The notes beneath the pieces are model-generated. The model saw only the letters and a list, made by a program, of their open reading frames with translations, was not told where the DNA came from and did no database searches. From Laccaria trichodermophora (Eukaryota > Basidiomycota > Agaricomycetes > Agaricales > Hydnangiaceae): DNA of 64,000 nt. Shown one piece after another: positions 12,115 to 22,433 of the stretch (position 1 is the first letter of the stretch; each line of letters opens with the position of its first letter). Location: NCBI GenBank assembly GCA_018417955.1, contig JACTVC010000003.1:1240001-1304000 (forward strand), written 5' to 3'. Made by a program: the position numbers and the translations under genes.

Positions 12115-15100
12115 ATGTCTACTCTCGCTACTGTTGATCCTACTAGCGCGAAAGTGCCTGTTTTGACCGCTGGCGATATTTCTCCAGCTGTGATGATGGA
12201 TTTTGAAAACACTGCTTTAGATTTTTTTGTCTCGAAGTCCGTTCCCGCAGATAAACAAGTTACAATGATCATCCCTGGGATCAAGGACATCCGTATCCGT
12301 GACTGGATTGGAGCCGACCGTGACCGCATCGTGGCGCTTACGTTCGCTGAATTCATGAAAGAAATGCGCTTAAACTATTTACCTCAAGATTGGGAAGACC
12401 AAGTCCGAAACGACATTTTAACTTCGATGCTTGCCACGTCTGCATTGTCCTTTTGGAACTGGTCGCAGAAGGTCATCAAACTCAACTGTCTTCTCCATAA
12501 CACCGCCTCCGCCTTCGACGACAACGCGCTACGTAACCACTTGGAAGCTCATCTGGACAATGAGCTGAAAGCGAAGGTTAGACACAGCAATGCACGGAAG
12601 GACAAGAACTTCAAGACGTGGGTCGCTGCTGTCCGTCTGCTTGACGAAGCGCGTGCGATCGAAACGAAACGTCAACGTGAATTAATCGAAGAAACCCTTC
12701 AACGTCAGGCAAAAAGGCAGAACACCAACAATGAGGCGTTGCGAGGCCCATCACGCCGTGGTAATACCTCGCAGAACAACACATCTACCTCGTCCTCTTC
12801 CACGTCCACCTCCTACGTCTGTCTTCCTGCACTCACCGACGGTGAACGCACTCTCCTCAATGAAAACGAGGGTTGCACCAAATGTCGTCGTTTCTATGTG
12901 GATCATCGTTCTCATCAATGCCCTAACGGATTCCCGCCCGGAAAAACCTACAAAACTCTGACGGCAGCCGACGCAATCGCAGCAAAGAAGGCTAAAGCCA
13001 CCTCCAAAACCGGTGTTAAAGCTGTTGCAGCCACGAGCGCTACAATTGAATCAGTAGACTCCGACGAGGACGTGTCCGCTGCTGCCGCAGTACTTCCAAA
13101 TTCGTCTCACGAGTACCACTCCGACTCTGACGAAGATCTGGACGTCTCGCGTCGCGAGGTAAGCCCAGAAATCCGTGCTAAACACCTCATATGGGACTGT
13201 CAGATTCATAGTCTGACAAATGATTTTCCAGTGAGAACACGCGCGTTGATTGACAATGGCGCGCACCTGGTTTTGATACGCCCTGAACTCGTGGAACAAT
13301 TAGGACTCAAAAGACACAAACTGCACGAACCGGAACTCGTAGACGTCGCCTTCGGTGATAAAAGAAGTAAAACAAAACTGCACGATTATGTTAAACTGTC
13401 CCTTACATCCCTAGATGCTGCATGGACTTCGAAATCGATTAGAGCTATTATTACACCCGGCCTTTGTATGCCCATCATCCTCGGCCTTCCCTGGCTGATA
13501 CACAATAAGATTGTCACAGACCACGATGCCCGTACCTGCATAGATAAAGTCACGAACTATGATCTTTTGAATCCACCACCAATCCTCCCACCACCTCCAC
13601 CAAAATTGAAGGTGAAGGAACAGATAAAAAACACAAAAGCCGACAAAAAATTAGTTCTCGCAGAACTAATGATGGTGTGTAATGACAGACTGAAAAATCT
13701 GAAATTGAAACCAGAAGAAGTCAAAGCTTTCGACGTTGCGGCTGCCGTTCGCGAACGTATAGAAATCCTGGCATCAAAGGAAGCGCTGTTGAAACGTGAA
13801 AACAAGTTAAAGGCAGAATTCAAACCAATTTTCGAACAAATACCTCATGCTGACGACCTGCCACGAGATGTTGTCGCCGAGATTCACATCAAGGACGCTG
13901 AAAAAACAATCAAATCGCGCTCTTATCCATCACCGCGGAAATATAAAGAAGCTTGGCAGATTTTGATTCAACAACATCTAGACGCAGGGCGAATCAGACC
14001 TTCTTCATCCTCCTGTGCATCACCCGCATTTATTGTACCGAAAGCGAACCCAAACGTGTTACCAAGATGGGTTAATGACTTCCGTCAACTCAATGAGAAC
14101 ACTGTTACTGATAGTCACCCACTACCTAGGATTGATGACATTCTAAGTGATTGCGCCAAAGGCAGATTCTGGGGGACTATCGATATGACAAATAGTTTCT
14201 TTCAAACACGAATGCACCCTGACCACGTCCATTTAACAGCGGTCAACACACCCCTTGGTCTATATGAGTGGCTAGTCATGCCCATGGGTTTAAAGAATGC
14301 ACCTGCAATACATCAACAGCGAGTAACCGCTGCGTTACGACATCTATTAGGCAAAGTTTGCCACATATACCTGGATGACATTGTCATCTGGTCCAACTCC
14401 GTGGACGAACACGAGAAAAACGTGCGCGCCGTCCTGCAGGCTCTGAAAGACGCACAACTGTACGTAAACCCAGATAAAACACATCTATTTTGCACAGAAA
14501 TCGATTTCCTTGGGCACCATATTAGTGTCCGAGGTATCGAAGCCGACACAAAAAAGGTCGACCATATATTGTCATGGCCAATACCAAAATCGGCTACAGA
14601 AACCCGGAGTTTCTTAGGACTGGTCAGGTACATTGCCGTTTTCCTACCTTGTCTTGCTGATCACACGGGCGTGTTAACTGAACTAACGACGAAAGATTCT
14701 GAGAAGAACTTCCCACCGTGGGCGCCCAAGTATCAGGTTGCATTTGATGCAATCAAAGCAATTGTCACTGGAAGAGAATGCTTGACCACTATAGACTTCG
14801 CGAAAATGCCGGAGTACAAGATCTTCGTCACTACGGACGCCAGCGACAAACGTTCGGGCGCAGTACTTTCATTTGGCACTTCATGGGAAACCGCTCGCCC
14901 CGTCGCCTTCGACTCCATGACCTTCAAAGGCGCGGAGCTCAATTACCCAGTCCATGAAAAGGAATTACTGGCAGTAATTCGGGCACTGAAAAAATGGCGA
15001 GTTGATCTGTTGGGATCGCCTTTTTTCATATACACTGACCATAAGACGCTGGAGAACTTTAACTCACAAAAAGACCTTTCCCGTCGACAAGCACGCTGGA

Positions 15101-16852
15101 TGGAGCTGATGTCACAATTCGACGCCAAGATAATATACATCAAGGGCGAAGACAACTGTGTGGCGGACGCCTTGTCACAATTGCCAAGCGAGGCGATCAC
15201 ATCTTCTGTTGAACAAATGGCACGTCATCCGTACACCTTCTGTGAAGACGACGACGCCGAATGCACAATCGCATCTGTTGCACTTCCATGGAATTACGGT
15301 CCCTGGGCAACAGCCAGATCACTGTCATCAACGAGCGTACCGTTAACCTCGATAAACGCGACACTCCAAATAACTGCTGACAAGACTTTCCTTGACGCCG
15401 TGAAAACTGGTTACGCAAATGATGAATGGTGCAAGACGTTATCAAAGGCAGCCATTAGCTGGCCGGACCTTGTCTTGCGGGATGGACTCTGGTACGTTGG
15501 CGACCGCCTTATCATTCCACGGACCAAGAACCTTCGGGAAACACTGTTTACACTCGCACACGACGTCTTGGGCCACTTCGGTTTTGACAAAACATACGGT
15601 TCACTCAGGAATGCCTACTACTGGCCTAATATGCGTCGGGATCTCGAACGCGGTTACGTGGCCTCCTGCCCTGAATGCCAGAGGAATAAATCATCTACTA
15701 CGAAACCTTACGGCCCATTACATCCCCTGCCGATTCCTGATCAACGAGGCGACTCAGTCGCAATTGACTTTATCGGTCCTCTTCCGGAGGATGAGGGTAA
15801 AAATTGCATTATTACGTTCACTGACAGGCTAGGTAGCGACATCCAACTTGTGCCCACCCGAACAGATATTACAGTGGAAGACCTGGCATACCTCTTTTTT
15901 GATAAGTGGTATTGCGAAAACGGTTTACCAACTGATATCGTCTCTGACAGGGACAAGTTATTCATGTCGCGATTTTGGAAAGCGCTACATAAGTTGACGG
16001 GAGTGAAACTGAAATTATCTACAGCTTACCACCCAGAGACGGATGGTTCCAGCGAACGCACAAACAAGACCGTTAATCAAGCATTACGTTTTCATGTCGA
16101 AAGGAACCAGATGGGCTGGGTACGCGCTTTACCACGCATCCGTTTTGACATGATGAATACTGTCAACAAATCGACTGGTTTTACACCCTTTCAACTGCGT
16201 TTCGGCCGTAGCCCGAGAGTTATCCCACTGCTAATACCGGCAAAACCGTCAGCAACGGTAGCAGAAATTGACGCATGGCACGTAATTCGACGGTTAGAAT
16301 TGGACGTCTTGGAAGTGCAAGATAACCTTCTCAAAGCTAAGATTTCTCAATCCTTGCAAGCAGCGCTCGTTGAAATTTCCTTTCTCCATAGGTTCAAGGG
16401 TTCGCTTGTCCACACTTCATCGGAGAAAAGAATACACCGCAAAAGGGGAACAACGTGTCGCGAAATTCATGCCACGCTTTGACGGCCCGTACACTATTGT
16501 CGACTTGGACGAGCAACACTCTACCGTAACCCTCGACCTTCCTAACTCACCGAACATCCACCCGACCTTTCACACTTCTGAAGTCCTACCTTACATTGAA
16601 TCCGATATGACCCTCTTCCCGACACGTCACTTCGAAGAGCCTAGTCCAATTACGACAGACGACGGCAAAGAAGAATACTTCATTGACCGCATTTTGGACG
16701 CTAGGCATCGTGGTCGTGGTTATCAATACCTTGTCCGATGGCGAGGTTATGGTCAAGAACATGATCGTTGGCTACCTGGATCGGAACTGCAAGACTGCGA
16801 GGCCTTGGATACCTGGCTGGCTTCTAGGGGTGGATCTGCTTGCATTAAGTAG
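12115..16852 (+). pseudogene. Gag-Pol polyprotein of the LTR element, frameshifted
   Basis: The first ATG of the long frame is at 12115 (MSTLATVDPTSAKVPVL); earlier codons in that frame lack a methionine. The frame is open for about 1455 residues to 16482. Order: Gag with a zinc-knuckle-like CTKCRRFYVDHRSHQC, aspartic protease with ALIDNGAHLVLI (DNG near residue 380), reverse transcriptase with YLDD near residue 752, RNase H (TTDASDKRSG), integrase HHCC (HDVLGHFG and later CPEC), and the D, D, E core. Near 16350-16370 the sense frame changes. The integrase C-terminal region and a chromodomain (YFIDRILDAR, YLVRWRGYG, RWLPGSEL) continue in another frame to the TAG near 16852. No separate gag stop is seen. 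With LTRs this similar, the shift is either a very young mutation or a sequencing error. Confidence 0.9.
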
Positions 16853-16988
16853 ATTTTCATTTCGCATTTGCCAGCCGGTAGCTTTTTCCCACTGGGTTTT
16901 GATGCACCCGGCGCTCGGATTTTACTTACTTTTCTACTAACCCCTCTTTTGTTTTATTTTTTTTTTTTTTGCTTACAGACAATTTTTT

Positions 16989-17002
16989 AAAGGCGGGGAG
17001 GG
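16989..17002 (+). other. Polypurine tract
   Basis: The purine-rich run AAAGGCGGGGAGGG lies directly before the TG of the 3' LTR, the expected place for the plus-strand primer of an LTR retroelement. Confidence 0.8.
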
Positions 17003-17260
17003 TGTAATCCTGGTGGATTACGACTTCGGCGTATTGGACGCATTGGACGCATGTTTGGATCTTTGTTTGGCATCACCCTCTACGTTATATTTGGACTCCA
17101 CGCACATACGTGCTCTCTCTCTCTCGTACCACCACCTTACCTTCTTTCTCTCCACACCGTACCTTTTCTCTTTCATATCCAGAATCATATACGCGGTTAA
17201 CTTCTGTTGACGTGCTCTGTGAGTAGTGTGATCTATCCCTTTATAGGGGATAGATTTCCA
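17003..17260 (+). repeat. 3' LTR
   Basis: A 258-bp copy of the 5' LTR with one visible substitution. The DUF6532 start codon lies 38 bp beyond its end, so any promoter in this LTR would point straight at that gene. Confidence 0.95.
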
Positions 17261-17298
17261 TAACCTTTTTTTACAGTCTAATCACCACTCTATTCAAA

Positions 17299-19569
17299 AT
17301 GCCCCCTCGCACTCGCACCACAGCTCTCAAAACGGCACCTGTACCTCCTATTGAGGTGCAGCCGACTTCTTCCAGACGTGCACGTACATTGTCTACCAAG
17401 CAGCAAATGCTCGGTAAGCACCCAAAATCAATCATGATACCAACGCCGTACTGATCAATATTTTTAGAAGTTGAAAAGTCTCAGAAGCAAGCTGCGCTGC
17501 AGGAGAAAGCTTACACCCAAGCCCTCCGTGGTCATCAAGCCCAGGAAGCGATCATGGGCTACCAGTCGATCCCAGTCCAGGCTCCAATCGAAGCTTCAGC
17601 ACTGATCACGGGTACAGCTGTCAATTCGCGTGCCAATCAGGATGATGTTGAGTCTGAAGACGAGGACGAGCCTCTTGCACCGGCTCAAGGAGTCAGTATT
17701 CTTTCGATTCCCAGGTGTCGGGTGACTAACCTTTTTTTTTTTTCAGTTTACTTCTTTCACGCTGCAACCGGTTATCAAGACGACCGTACGCGATGGTCGA
17801 ACTCTGACACATCGAGTAGCAACCGCAAACAAGGAAAACGCACCCCCCGCACCCGTAGTATGTATTCTGTTGTGATTTTCTATCTGTCCCTTTCAATGAG
17901 AATACCAGCCGACGGTGCCCTCGAAGAATCTTGTCCGACGTGTCAGTGGACAGCCCCCTCAACCACCAGTATCCATGGTGCAAGATGAACCGACTGCTGG
18001 TCCATATAGCCCCAAAAGCATCTCGCTTTACGGGCGCGGTGACGGCACTTATTATACGAAAGAAAGGAGGTGCCAGGAAGCTGAGGGTAAGTTTTTTTTC
18101 TATCGCTCGAAGTGTCATCATGATGACTTTTGGACTTTTCAGATAGTGATGATGAGTTCGGAACGGCAATACATGGTGTACCATACCCACAACCACAATT
18201 GTATCAATATCCTGATGCACACCCTGATTTGGAAATCTTTCCGCGTTCACAGTCGCAGGTGGAGCGAGCCGCCATTCTCTACCTGCCCCCCTATCTCACT
18301 AACTTCTTATAGGTGACGCAGCCTTCTACAGCCCCAGTAGTGAATACCCGTATGCGGAAGGAACATCAAGCCACCCCAGCACCATCTAGTCATGCAGCAA
18401 AGAAGCTGGAACCTGTAAGTTTACATGTTGTGTCGAAGTTGCTTACTAACTTTCTTTTTCATGGAGGTGGTGATGAACTCTCGAGTCCGAAAAGATTGTC
18501 CTGCAACGCCTGCGCCATCAACTACAGTTGTCACCAAACGACCCAAGACTGAATCATCAGGTTCACGGGGACGTGCCCGTGTTGCGGACTTCGATGATCT
18601 CAGCAAGTCTCTGCTTGAAGAGACCATCTCTATCTACCGCGCTCAAATTGGTGGTGTCCATCCCTATCCGGACCGCCTTGAAGATCGTGATGCCGCCACA
18701 GGAGCTTGGGTGGAATCCTGTAATGCATGGGGTGTTCGCGTCGAGTTTGATGAGGACATGCTAAAGCTTGTAAGCCTCATCATCAACCATTTTCCATCAT
18801 CTAATCACTCAACAGATCACCGCTTGTGCATCCCAAGTCCGTGGCCAGCTCAAGACCCTTGCACGGCCTTTGGTCGAGGCCGCGTATGGAATCAACCCAA
18901 ATGCTCCAAAGCGCGAGATCAGAAATCTGATCGAGGACCTTCTCGATCAGAACACATTTATGTATAAGGTTCGTTGCCATATTTCCCTTTGCCGTCGATT
19001 CTCAGACATCCCCCAAGGACACAAAGGAGTGCAAAGGTCTTTACCGCCACCCTGTCTTTCAAGCTATCATCAACAAGATGTGGTTCCGAAACAAGACGGA
19101 CGAAGGTGTCATCCACCCTGAGTTCTCCGAGGATGACATGCTCTCGAAAATTACAATGACTCTTGTCATTACTGTTGTACGTCGGTCATCCTTTCATGTG
19201 GATCATCCCTTCTAACTTGTATCTACAGGTGGAGAATTGCATTGATGAATGGCAAACAGGCGAGCATAACGATGTTCAGTTCACGGCGACGGCCTACAAG
19301 CACAAGTTCAACGCGCACCTCAAACAAATCATCGAGTTCGACAAGAAGACCCAGGAGTCCGACATTGTCCCTCGCCTTCTCAAACACATGCTCAAGATGG
19401 CAAGGTAAGTCATACCTATAGTCTTGAATGTCCTCTTTGCTTACGTCGTCGTAGGAAACACGCAAAGGTTGTTGATGCACCAGATGCGGTGGCACTGCAG
19501 CTCACTGAGGACGATGTCGAGGCCGCTAAGAAGGAGTGGGAAAGCATGGTGTTTTCTGATGAGGAGTAG
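17299..19569 (+). CDS. DUF6532-like protein carried by the Plavaka element
   Basis: The start MPPRTRTTALKTAPVPPIEV is the first ATG after the 3' LTR and begins an intron-rich gene. The N-terminal half is basic and disordered, with a short Q/A-rich helical segment (EVEKSQKQAALQEKAY) and acidic DVESEDEDEP. The C-terminal half is the conserved domain: LLEETISIYRAQIGGVHPYP, AWGVRVEFDEDM, AAYGINPNAPKREIRNLIED, YRHPVFQAIINKMWF, a block around ENCIDEWQTGEH, and a final KKEWESMVFSDEE. This matches what I know as DUF6532, a large Agaricomycete family of unknown function. Every exon stays open, unlike the transposase. Its place inside the TIRs and divergent from the transposase suggests a second transposon protein, analogous in position to TnpA of En/Spm elements; that role is inference. 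Confidence 0.75.
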
Positions 19570-19790
19570 TTTACGTTGTCCGTTGTCTTTGTAGCCTATT
19601 GTGCCCAATACAACGCTTTGCTATGATATGCTACAAGTCCTATCGGTCCTATCGACACAACCAACTACTGACCTACCGTGATCTACAGCTGGATATGTAT
19701 TTGTTGTGCTTGGCTATCAAACCTATATATTGGGGGGGAACCTATCAACCTACATGACCTATGTATGCTTTGTAGACCTAGGTAGGTCTC

Positions 19791-19806
19791 GACTGTTTTC
19801 CTGATG
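19791..19806 (-). repeat. Right terminal inverted repeat
   Basis: Read on the minus strand from 19806 this is CATCAGGAAAACAGTC, one mismatch from the left end. Subterminal GACCTA/TAGGTC words cluster just inside (around 19668, 19757 and 19775-19790), matching those at the left end. Confidence 0.9.
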
Positions 19807-20010
19807 TGTTCAAAACCCAGAGCATGCTCTTGTCAGCAACAAGCAGGAAGGGCCAGCCAGGTGCTGACTTACAAGCTGTTCAAAACCCAGAGCATGTGGT
19901 TGTCAGCAATAAGCAGGAAGGGCCAGCCAGATGTTGACTTACATGCTGTTGGAAACCAAAGCACATTCTTGTTAGCATCTAGTTGAGACCAGCTGAATGT
20001 TGGCCTACTC
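19807..20010. repeat. 70-bp tandem array, right part (about 3 units)
   Basis: This continues the array in phase after the transposon. Two near-consensus units are followed by one strongly diverged unit that fades out near 20010. The variable spacer dinucleotides are again different (AAG near 19873, ATG near 19943 on the plus strand). CpG is absent. Confidence 0.9.
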
Positions 20011-20218
20011 TCTGTTTGAATATATCATATCATTCTACAGCTGGATAGTCAAGGAAGTTTAACATACCATGTGTGGAAAATAAAACAACATATTCCTAAC
20101 TGACTCTGTACACTCTATGTTTTTTTTGTATAATTTCCAACCTAGAAAGATTGGAAATATAACTCTGATTATTTTGGATAATCAGTAATTTAGCTTCATA
20201 TAATTAAACATGAAGCAA

Positions 20219-21290
20219 CTACCTCATAATTGCATATTCAATTGACAGAGACAGATCATTTTTCTGCACTGTCAGAAAAAGCTGTAAGATTGTATCATCT
20301 GAGAGAGTAGCTGCTGTCTTTCTCAGCAGTTCACTGCAGTCACTTCTGGGATCTTGCATATCTGTTAAATGAAATTAATTTGTAGACTATAAATAAATGA
20401 ATTTGTTACACCTCGAAAATACACATGTTCCTTGGGGGGATACTTTTTCTTATACAGTTGCTTGCCAAAATTCTTTTGAAACCTGGCAACTGATTCTTCT
20501 GGAGCTTTAATGGCAGCATCTTCAACATCCATTCCAGTATTAACCAGGTGCTCAATGGTTTGGGCATCAAGCATATCTGCTTTTGTAAACAAAACAATAA
20601 CAGGAACTGTGAACAAAAAGAAAAGGTGATATTCAAGAAATTATCAATAGTTTACACACCTCTACCAGTCCCACACTCATTGAAGAAATTTAACTCTGCT
20701 GCTCTAATTGGTCTGGCTTCATCATTGACTGGAATGCAGTACCTATGCAGAATAGATTCAGATGCACTTTAATGTTACCATGTAGTCACTTACCAAATCA
20801 CATGCAGATGATCCCTGATCTGTTTGTTGGTTGAACAATTTTGCACAAAGTCCTTCACTTTATTCAGCTCCAATGTTCTGCCTGCTTCAAAACCACGTGA
20901 GTCATGAAAGACAAATGCAGAATTGCTCTCAAATATCATTTCATTCTCAATATCATGCTCCCCTCTCTGCCACACCCTCAGTAAAAAGTAATAGGGACTG
21001 TAGATCCACATTACCTGTGCAGTTGGATTGAGCTCAGACAAGTCAACCTATCCACATCAACAATGATAGATGATGATGTCTAAAACATGAAATACCTCAT
21101 GGCCCTCCCGATTGAAAATTTTCGGCTGTTCTGTTGTATTGCAGACCCGCTGGAGGATGGTTGTCTTCCCTGCATTGGCGCGGCCAATGATAAGGACACG
21201 AAAACGCCCTATCCACCTTCTGAGAGTTTGTGCTCGTCTCCATCTTTCAACATCCTCCATTGGTTGGATTTCAGTAGCGGAAGAAGACAT
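20219..21290 (-). CDS. P-loop GTPase, fungal MMR_HSR1/AIG1-like
   Basis: The start codon is at 21290 (MSSSATEIQPMEDVERWRRA); the longer open frame upstream lacks an ATG. The P-loop GRANAGKTTIL lies at about residues 36-46, the G3-like motif in FVFHDSRGFEAG, and the G4 motif in VLFTKADMLDA. Further C-terminal exons (GKQLYKKKYPPKEHVYFRG and SELLRKTAATLSDDTI) end at TAG 20219-20221. Several short introns separate the pieces, and all exon frames are open. This type of cytosolic GTPase is greatly expanded in Agaricomycetes, and its function is unknown. The exons from about 20219 to 21060 have only two CpGs, whereas the 5' exon is CpG-rich. The gene might continue past the stop by another splice, since a GT follows closely. 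Confidence 0.75.
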
Positions 21291-22433
21291 TTCTCGATGG
21301 GACGCCTGAGATGGTGGAAGTGATGAAGAAGCAAGATAAGCGCTCTGAGGCGAGCAGCATTGTTTGGTACACGTCAGCCAAACGAGTGACGTCACTCACT
21401 TCATGCCCACAGTAGTACATTCCCTGCACAAGAATACTTACGCCAACACCAACGCATAAGGTATATTATGCGGCTGATTCAAGCTCACTTAAGTTTGTGT
21501 AATCTTCAGGTTTAATCCCGTTGATAAACTTGAGTGGATCGACAGGGACTAGCTAGTTGAATTCGAAGAGGCATGTTATCTGAATGTCAACTCTTGCGAT
21601 ATCTATAGCTAATATCTCCGGTAGACGACGGCATATACCACTTCCTGACGAAAGGCACTCATGCATTCAGAGCCTCTCACCGCTCTGCACGTTCGTTCTG
21701 GTAAAACAAATGAATTTAAAAATCTGAAAGGCTTTAGGGCTTCCTCGCCTCGCCATAACTCCCAGCACTCGATTGTGCAACCATTCGCCAGCCTTGAAAC
21801 CAAGCTGAGCTCAGAGGACGGAAGTCGAGCGCCAAGCGTTATGTATGGATGAATCATATTGCTCAAGGAAAGTATTTCGGCCTTGAAAAGGGCACGAAAC
21901 CGATTCAATATTGGGATGTGCGTATTATACCACGTCAATATCGCCCTTGAATGACATAATTACATCTAGTTCAACGAGCTTCTGGATTTAGTCATAACGA
22001 TGGATGTTCTGCTTGTCCAGGCTTTGGCCGTCCCAAGTTATCGGTTCTCTTCAAGCAAGGAGAGTATAGCATCACGGCGATCGCATTCTTGTCGGTTAAT
22101 GGAATGAGTGTCTTCTGCTAACTTGACGCTGTAGAAATCGAGAGAAAGATGGTGTTCATGATACAAGTGATATATGCACACAGAGGTATCAGGAGGGCGA
22201 TGAACCGAGTACAGATGGTAGCTGTAAACAAAGAACGTGCGAGATGTGTAGGTAAAGCATAAATCAAGGCATAAAAAGGAGCGAAGCAGAATTCGTGCTA
22301 ACAACATCAACCCATCGGGGAAGGACTACAGAGAGCATATTGCAGTAGCATTAATGATTATGAATATAGATGCGTGTAAAACCAACCATCATCAAATGGG
22401 CCGGGATATGTGTCGCTTTTGGGGGGGCTGGCA
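21291..22433. other. Intergenic, nothing recognised
   Basis: Short overlapping open frames occur on both strands without motif, start context or splice structure. Normal CpG content returns here. It probably contains the promoter of the GTPase gene and the 3' region of the disordered-protein gene. Confidence 0.5.

Larger units (their letters stand above)
11306..17260 (+). mobile_element. Ty3/gypsy chromodomain LTR retrotransposon
   Basis: Two 258-bp direct terminal repeats (11306-11563 and 17003-17260) start TGTAATCC and end TTCCA. The whole element is flanked by a 5-bp duplication TAACC (11301-11305 and 17261-17265). The order protease, reverse transcriptase, RNase H, integrase, chromodomain places it in the chromovirus group of Ty3/gypsy. 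The two LTRs differ at one position that I can see (TG in the left copy, CG in the right), which implies very recent insertion. It sits between the divergent transposase and DUF6532 genes, ending 38 bp before the DUF6532 start codon. Confidence 0.95.
7549..19806. mobile_element. Plavaka-type DNA transposon, 12.26 kb, nested
   Basis: Both ends carry an inverted repeat beginning CATCAGGAAAAC, then G or A, then GTC. They are flanked by a directly repeated TG (7547-7548 and 19807-19808). The left flank contributes 38 bp of a 70-bp array unit and the right flank, after the second TG, contributes 32 bp; together they make exactly one unit in phase, which fixes the boundaries. Inside are a Plavaka transposase on the minus strand, a divergent DUF6532 gene on the plus strand, and a later LTR retrotransposon (11306-17260). 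Without the retroelement and its duplication the transposon would be about 6.3 kb. A 2-bp duplication fits the CMC (CACTA/En-Spm-like) group. The interior has normal CpG content, unlike the array around it, so the insertion is younger than the CpG loss. Confidence 0.9.
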
